A stretch of 33,387 bases of DNA. Origin: Hyphomonas sp. (GTDB taxonomy: Bacteria > Pseudomonadota > Alphaproteobacteria > Caulobacterales > Hyphomonadaceae). Under the pieces are notes generated by a model that made no database searches, was not told the DNA's origin, and saw only the letters and a program-made list of their open reading frames with translations. Both the position numbers and the translations under genes were made by a program. The stretch lies in the NCBI RefSeq assembly GCF_016125515.1, contig NZ_WGLO01000024.1, positions 1 to 33,387 on the forward strand. Direction: 5' to 3'. Below are positions 26,137-33,387 of the stretch, piece by piece; the first letter of the stretch is position 1; the number at the start of each line of letters is the position of its first letter.

Positions 26137-28134
26137 TTACACTGATTGTTGATCGCCGGCCGTCGCCAGCAAAGCGAGAATGCCTTGGGAATCCCGGCGC
26201 CATTGGCGCCAGCGGCGCAGCAGCAGGGCAGATACGAGCCACCCGAAGAAGTTCTGACGCATGGAGAACCCCAGATGCGTGATGAAGACTTTCAGGACGG
26301 GCTCCGCCTTGCCGGCGTTAGGCGATTCTGGCGCAACCTGAGCCCAGCAGCCTCTGAAGATGTCATACAACGTGTCCGTATCTGTGGCATTATCGACCAC
26401 CAGAACCGCCCGCTTGATCTCAACCGTGTCCAGCACCCGGCCGATCTCATAGGCGCAGCCAAGGTTCTTCGGGTCGAAGCCGCGGAAGTCCAGCATCACC
26501 ACTTCTGCATCCTGCATCATCTGGTGGACGGCAGGACGCCACATGTCGTCATGGCAGAAAAAGGCGCGGCGCGGATAATAGCCGCTGGGATGCACTTTCG
26601 GCCCCATGATCGCATTGATCCGCGCGAGCAGCTTGCCGAGATCGGTCATGAAATTTCGCTGCACCGACAGGAAGACTGGAATGATCACGAACGGCATGAG
26701 GATCAGGAAGGCTGCAATTGTCAGCAGGAATTCGATCTGGATGGGCGACAGACCGATTGGCAGGATTTGCAGGATGAAGGGCTGTTTCGCGGCGAGGATG
26801 GCCAGACCCGAGGCCAGTGAGACCAGCGTGAACTTCACTATATCGCCGCGCATGCCGGAGAACTGGTAGCGGACGAAGGACGGATCGGCGATCGTCGCGC
26901 TGGCGCCGACGAAGGACCAGGCCTTCGCGATGGTGCTGAAGGTCTCGTTCGCATTTCGGTCCATGCCAAAGACGCGCAGAACCAGAAGATCCTGTTTGCC
27001 AGCCGTTCTGCTCCGCATACGGTTGAGTGCGACCAGTATGCATATTGCAATCACGAACCCGGCCCAGACAGCGAACCCTCGCACGCAGCCGGCCGCGTCG
27101 ATGAAGCCGAAATGATAGAGCGACAGGATTGGCGCGAGCATCAACGCAATCGTGATGAGGGCGCCCCAGAGCCCGAGCGGCCTTCCGATCACAGCAAGGA
27201 GAATCCAGATCAATGTGCCCAGCATGAGTTGGGCAACCGGCACCATGCCGGGTCCCGCAACCATAAGCGTGGCGGCTGGCAGGAGGATCAGCAGAAAGAG
27301 GAGCCACCAGCGAGTGAACGCATTGTTCCGGCGCAGACGCTTGAACCGGGCGCGGGACTCTTCATAGCGCGCCACTTCGTCCAGATGGCTCAATTCATGA
27401 AAGGTCAACGCGCCTTGGGCGGAACTCGCTCCGCCGGACGAAGGCGGCGCGCTCAGCGTTTCAGTTTCGGCGCCGTGGGCCGATGGGCGCATCATGAAGC
27501 GCAGCACGAAGAAAATGGTGATGCCCTGAACCGCGAACAGGGCGAGGAAAGGAAACAATGTGCGCGCCGCAAATTGCAGCGCGAAATCCAGCACTGATGC
27601 GCCATCAAGGGCCGACGCTGCGCCGAACAGGCTGCCGCCCATCAGATCGGGTATCGGCTCCTCGTCTTCCCAGCCCTGCGTGCCCCAATCCTGGAACTCG
27701 TCCTCATAGGGCTGATGGAACCAGGTGATGCGGAACACGCCTTCAGCGTCCGGCGGCGCGGTCACGTCGATCGACCAGGCTTCCTGCCCGTTGGAATACA
27801 ATCCGATCTGGTCCGAGCCTTCATTCTGCGTTTCGGTATCGACCGCCGACCCATCTGGTCCGGAAATTACGACGTGGAGACCGACGGTGCGCGCATCGAA
27901 CTGGATGGTGAAATACCCGGCCGGCACGTCCAGAGCGAAGCTTTCCGAGGTGCCCGGCGGCAGACGGACATACTGGTCTTCGCGCGCCGGTTCGAGGAAT
28001 TCCTCCGAGGTGACGGCCGGCAGCGGCGTGCCTTGCCCTGTGGCAGCGCCGGAGGCGAACAAACCACCGATGATTGCAATTGCGATCAGGGTCCGGTTCA
28101 GGACTTTCAGGCTGCGTACAACCGCTCCGAACAT
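26137..28134 (-). CDS. Multi-pass membrane protein with TIR-like cytosolic domain
   Basis: A protein of about 665 residues; numbers are from the GTG at 28143. A signal or membrane segment (15-35) precedes an exported beta-rich domain (about 40-145). Membrane segments follow near 196-216, 278-298, 302-320, 323-343, 356-373, 437-452 and 470-492. Between the fifth and sixth is a strand-helix-strand, LLVLRVFGMDRN...ASATIADPSF (386-423), and after the last come five alternating strands and helices, DMWRPAVHQMMQDAEVVMLDFRG, NLGCAYEIGRVL and AVLVVDN. Together they resemble one TIR-like fold split by two membrane segments, with Glu566 in the place of the TIR NADase glutamate. ATG 28134 is preferred. 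Fold and activity are inference. Confidence 0.6.
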   Translation of the reverse strand: MFGAVVRSLKVLNRTLIAIAIIGGLFASGAATGQGTPLPAVTSEEFLEPAREDQYVRLPPGTSESFALDVPAGYFTIQFDARTVGLHVVISGPDGSAVDTETQNEGSDQIGLYSNGQEAWSIDVTAPPDAEGVFRITWFHQPYEDEFQDWGTQGWEDEEPIPDLMGGSLFGAASALDGASVLDFALQFAARTLFPFLALFAVQGITIFFVLRFMMRPSAHGAETETLSAPPSSGGASSAQGALTFHELSHLDEVARYEESRARFKRLRRNNAFTRWWLLFLLILLPAATLMVAGPGMVPVAQLMLGTLIWILLAVIGRPLGLWGALITIALMLAPILSLYHFGFIDAAGCVRGFAVWAGFVIAICILVALNRMRSRTAGKQDLLVLRVFGMDRNANETFSTIAKAWSFVGASATIADPSFVRYQFSGMRGDIVKFTLVSLASGLAILAAKQPFILQILPIGLSPIQIEFLLTIAAFLILMPFVIIPVFLSVQRNFMTDLGKLLARINAIMGPKVHPSGYYPRRAFFCHDDMWRPAVHQMMQDAEVVMLDFRGFDPKNLGCAYEIGRVLDTVEIKRAVLVVDNATDTDTLYDIFRGCWAQVAPESPNAGKAEPVLKVFITHLGFSMRQNFFGWLVSALLLRRWRQWRRDSQGILALLATAGDQQSV

Positions 28135-28190
28135 GGACCCCACCCCCGTTTTGTCTCACCCTTCCTTCTGCGAGGAAGCTTGACCGACAA

Positions 28191-28229
28191 CCCAACACAG
28201 TTGGGCGGATATGTCACCCTGAATGTCAC
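28191..28229. promoter_or_regulatory. Palindrome and direct repeats upstream of the TIR-like gene
   Basis: CCCAAC-ACA-GTTGGG (28191-28205) is a perfect inverted repeat. Six bases later are two copies of ATGTCAC, at 28211-28217 and 28223-28229, with a 12-bp period. The group lies in the 162-bp gap between the esterase gene and the TIR-like gene, both on the minus strand. It could be an operator for the TIR-like operon; the palindrome could also be a weak terminator of the esterase gene. Confidence 0.35.
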
Positions 28230-28296
28230 AAAGCGGCTGCAATTACGTTTGCAACGGCTTGAATTCATTCAAAGCGTCCGGCGCGTTGCTCCAGCG

Positions 28297-29037
28297 TCAT
28301 TCCGTGTGCGGAGCGGATGCCTTGAGACGGGGCGCAAGGAACTCCGCCAGCGGTTTCGCGATCAGGACCACGCCTTCAGCCGTCGGATGCAGGCCATCGG
28401 CCTGAAGCAGCGTGGGATCGGCGGAAATATCCCCCAGCAGCGAGGGATAGTATGGCACACCGAATTCACGGGCGAGGTCCGGATAGATGGCGGCGTAGGC
28501 GGCTTCGCGACTGCCGGGCTGGATGTCGCCGCGCGGCGCAAGGCCGACGAGTACGGCCGGCATGCCGGCCTCTTTCGCCCGGGTGAGGATCGCCGCAAGA
28601 TTCGCGCGGGCCACGTCCGGCGGCACACCCATCAGGTAGTCATTCGCGCCGAGCGCGATGACCACGAGGTCCGGTTTGGCTTCGGCCACGCTCCAGTCAA
28701 ACCGGGCAAGACCGTTGGCGGTTGTGTCGCCGGAAACGCCGGCATTGATTGCAACCGCGTCCAGGCCGTTGGCTTTCCAGACCGCTTCGACCTGCTGGGG
28801 CAGAGCCTGCTGCGGCTCAAGGCCATAGCCGGCCGTGAGACTGTCGCCCAGGAAGACGACGACTGTTGCTGCGCGGGGAGCTTCGACCTCGGGGGTGGCG
28901 ACGGACGGCAGCGTCTCTGGCGCGGCAGCGGGCGCGGCCGGCCTTCCGCAGGCCGCGACGAGCGCAGCAAGCCCTAGCGTGCCGATCACAAGACTGTGCT
29001 TGACGGCTTGTAGAATACCGGAGGCAAACAAGTTCAT
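28297..29037 (-). CDS. tesA: Lipoprotein SGNH-hydrolase (TesA-like esterase)
   Basis: Predicted GDSL/SGNH esterase of 246 residues. The lipobox is LVAAC (C30), so it should be anchored in the envelope. Blocks: FLGDSLTAGYG (nucleophile S66), INAGVSGDTT (G103), ALGANDYLMG (N132) and DGLHPTAEG (D214, H217), the four catalytic blocks of the family. E. coli TesA has the same blocks but is a periplasmic non-lipidated protein. The gene is divergent from a YbbA/YbbP-type ABC transporter, the same neighbours as tesA in E. coli. The substrate could be acyl-CoA, lysophospholipid or an ester. The start ATG at 29037 has no strong ribosome site. Confidence 0.9.
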   Translation of the reverse strand: MNLFASGILQAVKHSLVIGTLGLAALVAACGRPAAPAAAPETLPSVATPEVEAPRAATVVVFLGDSLTAGYGLEPQQALPQQVEAVWKANGLDAVAINAGVSGDTTANGLARFDWSVAEAKPDLVVIALGANDYLMGVPPDVARANLAAILTRAKEAGMPAVLVGLAPRGDIQPGSREAAYAAIYPDLAREFGVPYYPSLLGDISADPTLLQADGLHPTAEGVVLIAKPLAEFLAPRLKASAPHTE

Positions 29038-29103
29038 ACTTATCGATAGACAGCGAGGCCGCTACTGACAATGTGCGCCGGCATCAAGAGGAAGTGAGCC
29101 TGA

Positions 29104-29769
29104 ATGACTGAAGCGTTGCGAATGACCGGCGTGTGGCTGACCTTTCCGGCGGCGAGCGGGCCGCTCGATATCCTCAAAGGACTGGATTTCAGCGCTGAGG
29201 AAGGCGAGAGCGTCGCCATCGTCGGGCCGTCGGGGTCCGGCAAGTCATCGCTGATCGCCGTAGCGGCCGGCCTCGAGCGCGCGAGCCGGGGTGAAGTCAC
29301 TCTGCTGGGCGAGCGGATCGAGGCCTATGGCGAGGACCAGCTCGCGCGGCTGCGGCGCGGGCGCGTCAGCATGGTGTTCCAGTCCTTCCACCTCCTTGAA
29401 ACGATGACGGCGTTCGACAACGTGCGCGCGCCGCTGGAGATTGCGCGGCTGGACCGGGTGAATGAACGCGCCAACGAAGCACTGGACGCGGTGGGCCTGT
29501 CGGCGCGGCGGATGCACTATCCGGGGCAACTGTCCGGCGGAGAGCGCCAGCGTGTGGCTGTGGCCCGCGCGTTGGCCTGCGACCCGGCGCTGGTGTTCGC
29601 GGACGAGCCGACCGGCAATCTCGATGCCGAGAGCGGACGGGTGGTGGCGGACCTCCTCTTCTCCATCGCCAGAGCGCGCAAGGCGACGCTGGTGATCGTG
29701 ACACATGACGCCGAGCTGGCAGCGCGGGCGGACCGGACCGTGTCGATGCGCGACGGGCATTTCGTATGA
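29104..29769 (+). CDS. ybbA: ABC transporter ATP-binding protein (YbbA-like)
   Basis: ATPase of an ABC transporter, 221 residues, MacB/LolD-like subgroup. Walker A GPSGSGKSS (41-49), Q-loop VFQSFHLL (Q93), signature LSGGERQR (143-150), Walker B LVFADEP (163-169) and switch histidine in IVTHD (H201) are all intact. It overlaps the following permease gene by 4 bp (ATGA) and is divergent from the TesA-like gene, 66 bp away. It should drive the permease encoded next. In E. coli YbbA and YbbP are of unclear substrate, and no dedicated periplasmic adaptor is seen here. Confidence 0.95.
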   Translation: MTEALRMTGVWLTFPAASGPLDILKGLDFSAEEGESVAIVGPSGSGKSSLIAVAAGLERASRGEVTLLGERIEAYGEDQLARLRRGRVSMVFQSFHLLETMTAFDNVRAPLEIARLDRVNERANEALDAVGLSARRMHYPGQLSGGERQRVAVARALACDPALVFADEPTGNLDAESGRVVADLLFSIARARKATLVIVTHDAELAARADRTVSMRDGHFV

Positions 29770-32297
29770 ACAGCGTTTCAGCGAAACTGGCCTGGAGCGA
29801 GCTTTCGGGCGGCATTCGGGGCTTCTGGATCTATCTCGCCTGCCTGGCGCTGGGCACGGCGGCGATTGCGGCGGCGGGATCGGTCACACAGACCTTTTCG
29901 CGCGGCGTGGCCGGCGAGGCACGCAACCTTCTGGGCGCGGACGCACAGTTCACCACGGCGCAGCGCCAGCCGAACGATGCCGAGCGCGCCTTTGCCGAGA
30001 GCCTCGGTACAGTGTCGGAAAGCGTGTCGCTGGATGTGATGGGCACTGCGGGAAAGGCCCGAGCGCAGGTGGACATTCGCGCCGTGGACGGACGGTATCC
30101 GCTGCTCGGGACCGCGACGCTCAGCGGCGGCGAGACCGATCTGCAAGCCGCGCTGGCCAAGCGGGGCGAGCGATGGGGCGCCGTGGTCAGTGCGTCTTTC
30201 CTCGAGCGTCTGGATGCCAAAGTCGGCGACGCGGTGGAACTCGGGCCGGTCGACGCGGTCATTGCGGCGCAGCTTGATGCAGTGCCGGACCGGATCGGCA
30301 CCGCGGGCGGGTTCGGGCCGGAAGCGATGGTGTCGCTGGAGGCGATGGAAGAGGCCGGGCGACTGACGGCCGGGCAATTGTTCCGCGCCAGCCTGCGTGT
30401 GCTGTTCAAGCCGGGCCAGACCTTCGAGGCCGCCAATGCACGTTTCGAAGAGGACTTTCCGGACGACGGCGCGCAGTTGCGGGGACCGGAAGATGCCATC
30501 GACGGCCTTCAGAACCTGCTGAAGACGCTGAACAGTTTTCTCGCAGTGATCGGGATTGCGGCGCTGGTGGCGGGCGGCGTGGGCGTGGCGCAGGCGACGT
30601 CGTCGTTCCTGGAGTTGCGCCAGCAATCCATCGCCGTGCTGAAAGTGTTCGGCGCGGATGCGGGCACCATCCGGGCAGCCTATTTGATGCAGCTCGGCGC
30701 TTTGGCGCTGATCGGCACACTTGCCGGCACGGCGCTCGGGGCAGCGGCGCCTTTCTTGCTGACGATATTCGCGGGCGGATCAATTCCGCTGCCCCAGGCG
30801 CTGGGCCTTTATCCAGCGGAACTCCTGAAGGCGCTCGGGCTGGGCCTGCTGGCGGCAGCGGTGTTTGCCCTGCCCGCCATAGGCAAGGCGCGGGCGACGC
30901 GGCCCGCCTCCCTGTTCCGCCGGATCGGGGATGCGGGGCCGGCCGCGCCGGCGTGGCTTGAGCGGGTCTGGGCGGTTGGCGCCGCCCTGACCTTGACCGC
31001 GCTCGCCGTGCTTACAAGCTTCCGGCCGATGCTGACGGCGATGATCCTTGCCGGCGCCGTCGTGACGGCGGGCATATTCGTTCTGGCGGCGCTAGCGGTG
31101 AAGCGATTGGCGCGAGCCTTCGCGGGCGGCGCGCGCGGGTTCTGGCGGCTGGCACTCGCGAACCTCGGCGGGCCGGGGTCACTGGCGCCAACGATCGTGC
31201 CGGCGCTGGGCCTCGGACTGGCGCTGCTGGTACTGGTCGTCTCGGTACAGTCAAACCTGATCCGGCAAATCACGGCGACGGCTCCGGCGAATGCGCCCTC
31301 GCTCGTTTTCTCGCAGATCCCGTTCGAGAAGGTCAGCCTGTTCGGCGATGTGATGAAGGCGAATGGTATCGATACGGACGATCCGAATGCGTTCCGGAAA
31401 GCGCCGTTCCTGCTGGCGCGGGTGACGGCGCTCAAGGGCAAGCCGCTGGTCGAGGAAGACGTGGCGGAGTCCGAACGCTGGGTGGTGCGCGGCGAGACGA
31501 GCCTCACTTATCTGGCGGAGAAGCCACTCGAGACGGAGCTGGTCGCCGGAGATTGGTGGCCGGAAGATTATACCGGCCCACTTCTGGTGTCTGTGGAAGT
31601 GGACGCGGCGAAGGGCCTTGGCATCGGCGTTGGCGACACAATCGGATTCCGCATTTTCGGGCGCGACGTGACGGCGACCGTCGCCTCGCTGCGCAAGGTG
31701 GATTGGGGCACGTTCGGCATCGGATCGAACACCGCCTTCATCCTTTCGCCCGGCACGCTGGAAGCGGCGCGGCCGGCCTTTGTGGCGATTGCACGCGCAG
31801 CGCCCGAACAGGAGGCGGCCATCATGACGGCGCTCGGCAAGGACCTGCGCGAAGTCGTGGTGTTCCAGACGCGCGCGGCGCTGGCGACGGCGGCGCGCGT
31901 GTTCGGGCAGATCGCGGTGGCGGTGAATGCGGCCGCCGGCATCGTGACGCTGGCCGGACTTCTCGTGCTGGTCGGCACGTTTGCCTCGCTGGCGCGCAAG
32001 CGGCGCAGCGAAGCGGCTTTGCTGAAAGTGTTCGGCGCGGCGCGCGGCGAAATCCTGCGTCTGTATGCCGGGGAGTTCGCCCTTGCGGCAGGCGTCGCCG
32101 CCGTGATCGGCACGGTGATCGGGATCGGGGCGGCCTACCCGATCGTGAAGTTCGTGTTCGAAGCGCAATGGTCCCTGCCCTGGCAGCCAGCGCTGATGGT
32201 AATCGCGGCCGCCGTCATTGCATCCGCCGTGGGCGGCGCAATCGTGGGGATAGCCACACTGTCGCGAACTCCGGCGGATGTCCTGCGGACTCCTTAA
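29766..32297 (+). CDS. ybbP: FtsX-like ABC transporter permease (YbbP-like)
   Basis: A large permease of 843 residues with an N-terminal membrane helix (about 20-40), an extracytoplasmic domain (about 60-250), an FtsX core with membrane segments (about 255-375), further helices, a second extracytoplasmic domain, and a second FtsX core (about 718-840) that repeats the motif QSIAVLKVFGADAGTIR as EAALLKVFGAARGEIL. The C-terminus ends PADVLRTP. This doubled-FtsX design matches YbbP and lipoprotein- or lipid-linked mechanotransmission transporters, not LolCE. With YbbA and TesA it suggests an envelope-lipid or ester-linked export function. Confidence 0.93.
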   Translation: MNSVSAKLAWSELSGGIRGFWIYLACLALGTAAIAAAGSVTQTFSRGVAGEARNLLGADAQFTTAQRQPNDAERAFAESLGTVSESVSLDVMGTAGKARAQVDIRAVDGRYPLLGTATLSGGETDLQAALAKRGERWGAVVSASFLERLDAKVGDAVELGPVDAVIAAQLDAVPDRIGTAGGFGPEAMVSLEAMEEAGRLTAGQLFRASLRVLFKPGQTFEAANARFEEDFPDDGAQLRGPEDAIDGLQNLLKTLNSFLAVIGIAALVAGGVGVAQATSSFLELRQQSIAVLKVFGADAGTIRAAYLMQLGALALIGTLAGTALGAAAPFLLTIFAGGSIPLPQALGLYPAELLKALGLGLLAAAVFALPAIGKARATRPASLFRRIGDAGPAAPAWLERVWAVGAALTLTALAVLTSFRPMLTAMILAGAVVTAGIFVLAALAVKRLARAFAGGARGFWRLALANLGGPGSLAPTIVPALGLGLALLVLVVSVQSNLIRQITATAPANAPSLVFSQIPFEKVSLFGDVMKANGIDTDDPNAFRKAPFLLARVTALKGKPLVEEDVAESERWVVRGETSLTYLAEKPLETELVAGDWWPEDYTGPLLVSVEVDAAKGLGIGVGDTIGFRIFGRDVTATVASLRKVDWGTFGIGSNTAFILSPGTLEAARPAFVAIARAAPEQEAAIMTALGKDLREVVVFQTRAALATAARVFGQIAVAVNAAAGIVTLAGLLVLVGTFASLARKRRSEAALLKVFGAARGEILRLYAGEFALAAGVAAVIGTVIGIGAAYPIVKFVFEAQWSLPWQPALMVIAAAVIASAVGGAIVGIATLSRTPADVLRTP

Positions 32298-32465
32298 GGC
32301 GTCTGGCTTGGTAAGCCCGAGCCTTTATCGGGCCCCTGAAGTTGCCGCCAATGCTCGCAGCCGTCTGGAGTAAAAAGCCAAGCGTGGATGAAAATTCACA
32401 GACAGGCCGAAGAATAAACTGAAGTCTCCGCGCGTTGTCGGACCAACAACACAGAGGAGACTCAA

Positions 32466-32969
32466 ATGAAGCGCTCAGTCATTCTTGGATGCGTCTCGGC
32501 GACATCCCTGCTGCTCATGGCCTTTGCCATGGCCGGCACGGCCCAGGCCCAGACGGTACCGGGCAGCGGCGTGTCGTCGGACGATATCGGCGCAGACGGC
32601 CTGAAACGGCGCGGCGATGGCAGCATCGATGATGATGACAATGGCAGCGACGTGGACGACGACATCGGCGATGACGGCCTGAAGCGCCGCGGCGACGGCA
32701 GCATCGACGACAACAGCGCGGACGATGACCGTGACGACCGCAGCAGCGGCGGTGGCCGCGGCGGGCATGACGATGACGGCGCAGACGATCGCAGCGACGA
32801 CCGCAGCTCCGAGGCCCGCACGGAAACCCGCTCTCGCGACGACAGCGGCGAACACCGTGAACGCACGCGTGACCGGGACCGGGATCGTGATCGCGACCGG
32901 GATCGGGACAGAGACCGGGATCGCGACCGCGATCACGACAGGGGCCGCGACCGGGACCGCGATCACTGA
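32466..32969 (+). CDS. Secreted Asp/Arg-rich repeat protein
   Basis: A 167-residue exported protein. A signal peptide ends near AQA-Q (28/29). Then come two copies of an 18-residue block, DDIGADGLKRRGDGSIDD (39-56) and DDIGDDGLKRRGDGSIDD (65-82), 26 residues apart and identical at 17 of 18 places. A low-complexity region of Asp, Arg, Ser and Gly follows, then a tail of alternating Arg-Asp dipeptides (about 135-166). GDGSIDD resembles part of an EF-hand or dockerin calcium loop, so calcium binding is possible. GGAG precedes the ATG. No family is recognised and no role is inferred. Confidence 0.75.
   Translation: MKRSVILGCVSATSLLLMAFAMAGTAQAQTVPGSGVSSDDIGADGLKRRGDGSIDDDDNGSDVDDDIGDDGLKRRGDGSIDDNSADDDRDDRSSGGGRGGHDDDGADDRSDDRSSEARTETRSRDDSGEHRERTRDRDRDRDRDRDRDRDRDRDRDHDRGRDRDRDH
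32580..32711 (+). repeat. Two-copy 54-bp coding repeat
   Basis: The blocks at 32580-32633 and 32658-32711 code two nearly identical 18-residue units in frame, 78 bp apart. They differ by a few third-position changes, so the copies are old or constrained. Confidence 0.75.
32870..32966 (+). repeat. Hexanucleotide-type tandem coding Arg-Asp dipeptides
   Basis: About sixteen degenerate six-base units (cgNgaN) code an alternating Arg-Asp tail with a few His and Gly interruptions. The in-frame unit length means that gain or loss of units would change protein length but keep the frame. Confidence 0.7.
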
Positions 32970-33069
32970 GACTCGAATTGACGGCGCCGGCTCAGGTTAC
33001 TGGTGAGGTGAATCCAGTTTCCGGGCCGGCGACCGCATGCCAATAAACAGGCCACATGGAGGGGACCCT

Positions 33070-33270
33070 ATGCGCAACAACTCAAACAAATACTTCGCAC
33101 CTGTCGTTTTTGCTGCAGTAACCGCAGCTTTTGCTGCACCTGCGGCCGCTGAAACCAGTGTCCAGTTCGGAACCGGCTTCGAATATTCATCGGGCAATTA
33201 CGGAAATCCGGACGACACGACCATCTACGAGATCCCGTTCACGGTTCTGTTGATTTCTGCTGAGAACTGA
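33070..33270 (+). pseudogene. Outer-membrane beta-barrel protein gene cut by an IS21-type element
   Basis: GGAGGGGACCCT precedes the ATG at 33070. The frame begins with a signal peptide (about 1-28, FAAVTAAFAAPAAA) followed by ETSVQFGTGFEYSSGNYG and TIYEIPFTV, which resembles the first strands of a small outer-membrane barrel. At 33248 the IS terminus begins, and the frame runs into it and stops at 33268-33270 after a few IS-coded residues. Only about 60 native residues remain, so the gene is presumably dead unless the IS is absent from some cells. The rest of the gene would lie beyond the IS, outside this window. Confidence 0.65.
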
Positions 33271-33387
33271 CCCGGGGTTTCCATCGAGAACTGACCCGCC
33301 TTTAGACTATCTTTCGAGTTTCATTTGCGGGTCAAGACGATGCCTTCTCCTTTTTCGATTTCGGCTTCTGCGCCGAGCTATTCTTGA
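33248..33387 (-). mobile_element. IS21-family insertion sequence, istB-proximal end (partial)
   Basis: The terminus begins TGTTGATTTCTGCTGAGA and agrees with the left-edge terminus in 22 of 26 positions. The motif GAGAACTGACCCG occurs twice, at 33262-33274 and 33286-33298. A transposase-like C-terminus on the minus strand stops at 33332, 84 bp inside the end. Both edge elements are read on the minus strand. The element runs off the window. Confidence 0.8.
33332..33387 (-). CDS. C-terminal fragment of an IS21-family transposition protein
   Basis: The minus-strand frame ends KNSSAQKPKSKKEKASS followed by TGA at 33334-33332. A Lys-rich tail close to the far IS terminus fits IstB, the ATPase helper, which is the second gene of an IS21 element, but IstB cannot be told from another ORF on 17 residues. 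Confidence 0.4.
   Translation of the reverse strand, partial: KNSSAQKPKSKKEKASS

Noticed and set aside
32870..32966. The short tandem repeats as a CRISPR array
   Set aside because: The six-base units are coding (Arg-Asp), with no spacers and no cas genes nearby.

Overview
The window reads as chromosomal DNA of an alphaproteobacterium. GC content is high, codons strongly prefer G or C in third position, Shine-Dalgarno motifs are of the GGAG type, and the gene content and order (TonB-dependent receptor next to a complete gspC-N cluster) suggest a Caulobacterales/Hyphomonadaceae marine bacterium, possibly Hyphomonas-like. The taxonomic call is inference from gene style, not from a marker gene. 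No rRNA, tRNA or CRISPR array was recognised.

Both edges are ends of IS21-family insertion sequences. The left edge (1-139) carries an IS terminus and the first codons of istA on the minus strand. The right edge (33248-33387) carries the opposite terminus and a C-terminal transposase tail on the minus strand, and it cuts an outer-membrane protein gene. The 33.1 kb between them is mostly ordinary chromosome, so the edges may be an assembly break at a repeated IS.

Layout. 177-3106 (minus): a GAF-GGDEF diguanylate cyclase and a long-chain acyl-CoA ligase. 3228-4013 (minus): a CAP-domain exported protein. 4174-5019 (plus): a prolyl-4-hydroxylase-like 2OG-Fe(II) oxygenase. 5206-9503 (plus): a large beta-helix-like lipoprotein, a strong terminator, then a TonB-dependent receptor. 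9655-20912 (plus): gspC-D-E-F-G-H-I-J-K-L-M-N and a terminal small lipoprotein, mostly joined by 4-bp ATGA overlaps. 20915-22209: a LOG-family protein (minus) and a lipoprotein cytochrome c (plus). 22322-22942: an apparently broken reading frame. 23107-25311 (minus): katG. 25489-28134 (minus): a two-gene membrane module whose larger protein seems to carry a TIR-like cytosolic domain. 28297-32297: a tesA-like lipoprotein esterase (minus) divergent from a YbbA/YbbP-type ABC exporter (plus). 32466-32969: a secreted Asp/Arg repeat protein.

How the genes may work together. The lipoprotein, receptor and type II secretion system resemble the Caulobacter arrangement in which a T2SS delivers a surface lipoprotein (ElpS) under phosphate starvation. 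Consistent with this, sequences resembling the PhoB box (two 7-mers separated by 4 nt) lie before the 2OG oxygenase (12 of 14 consensus positions), the lipoprotein (11 of 14) and gspC (10 of 14). I propose a phosphate-responsive surface-lipoprotein secretion locus. The other candidate for something undescribed is the TIR-like membrane protein and its single-pass partner at 25489-28134.
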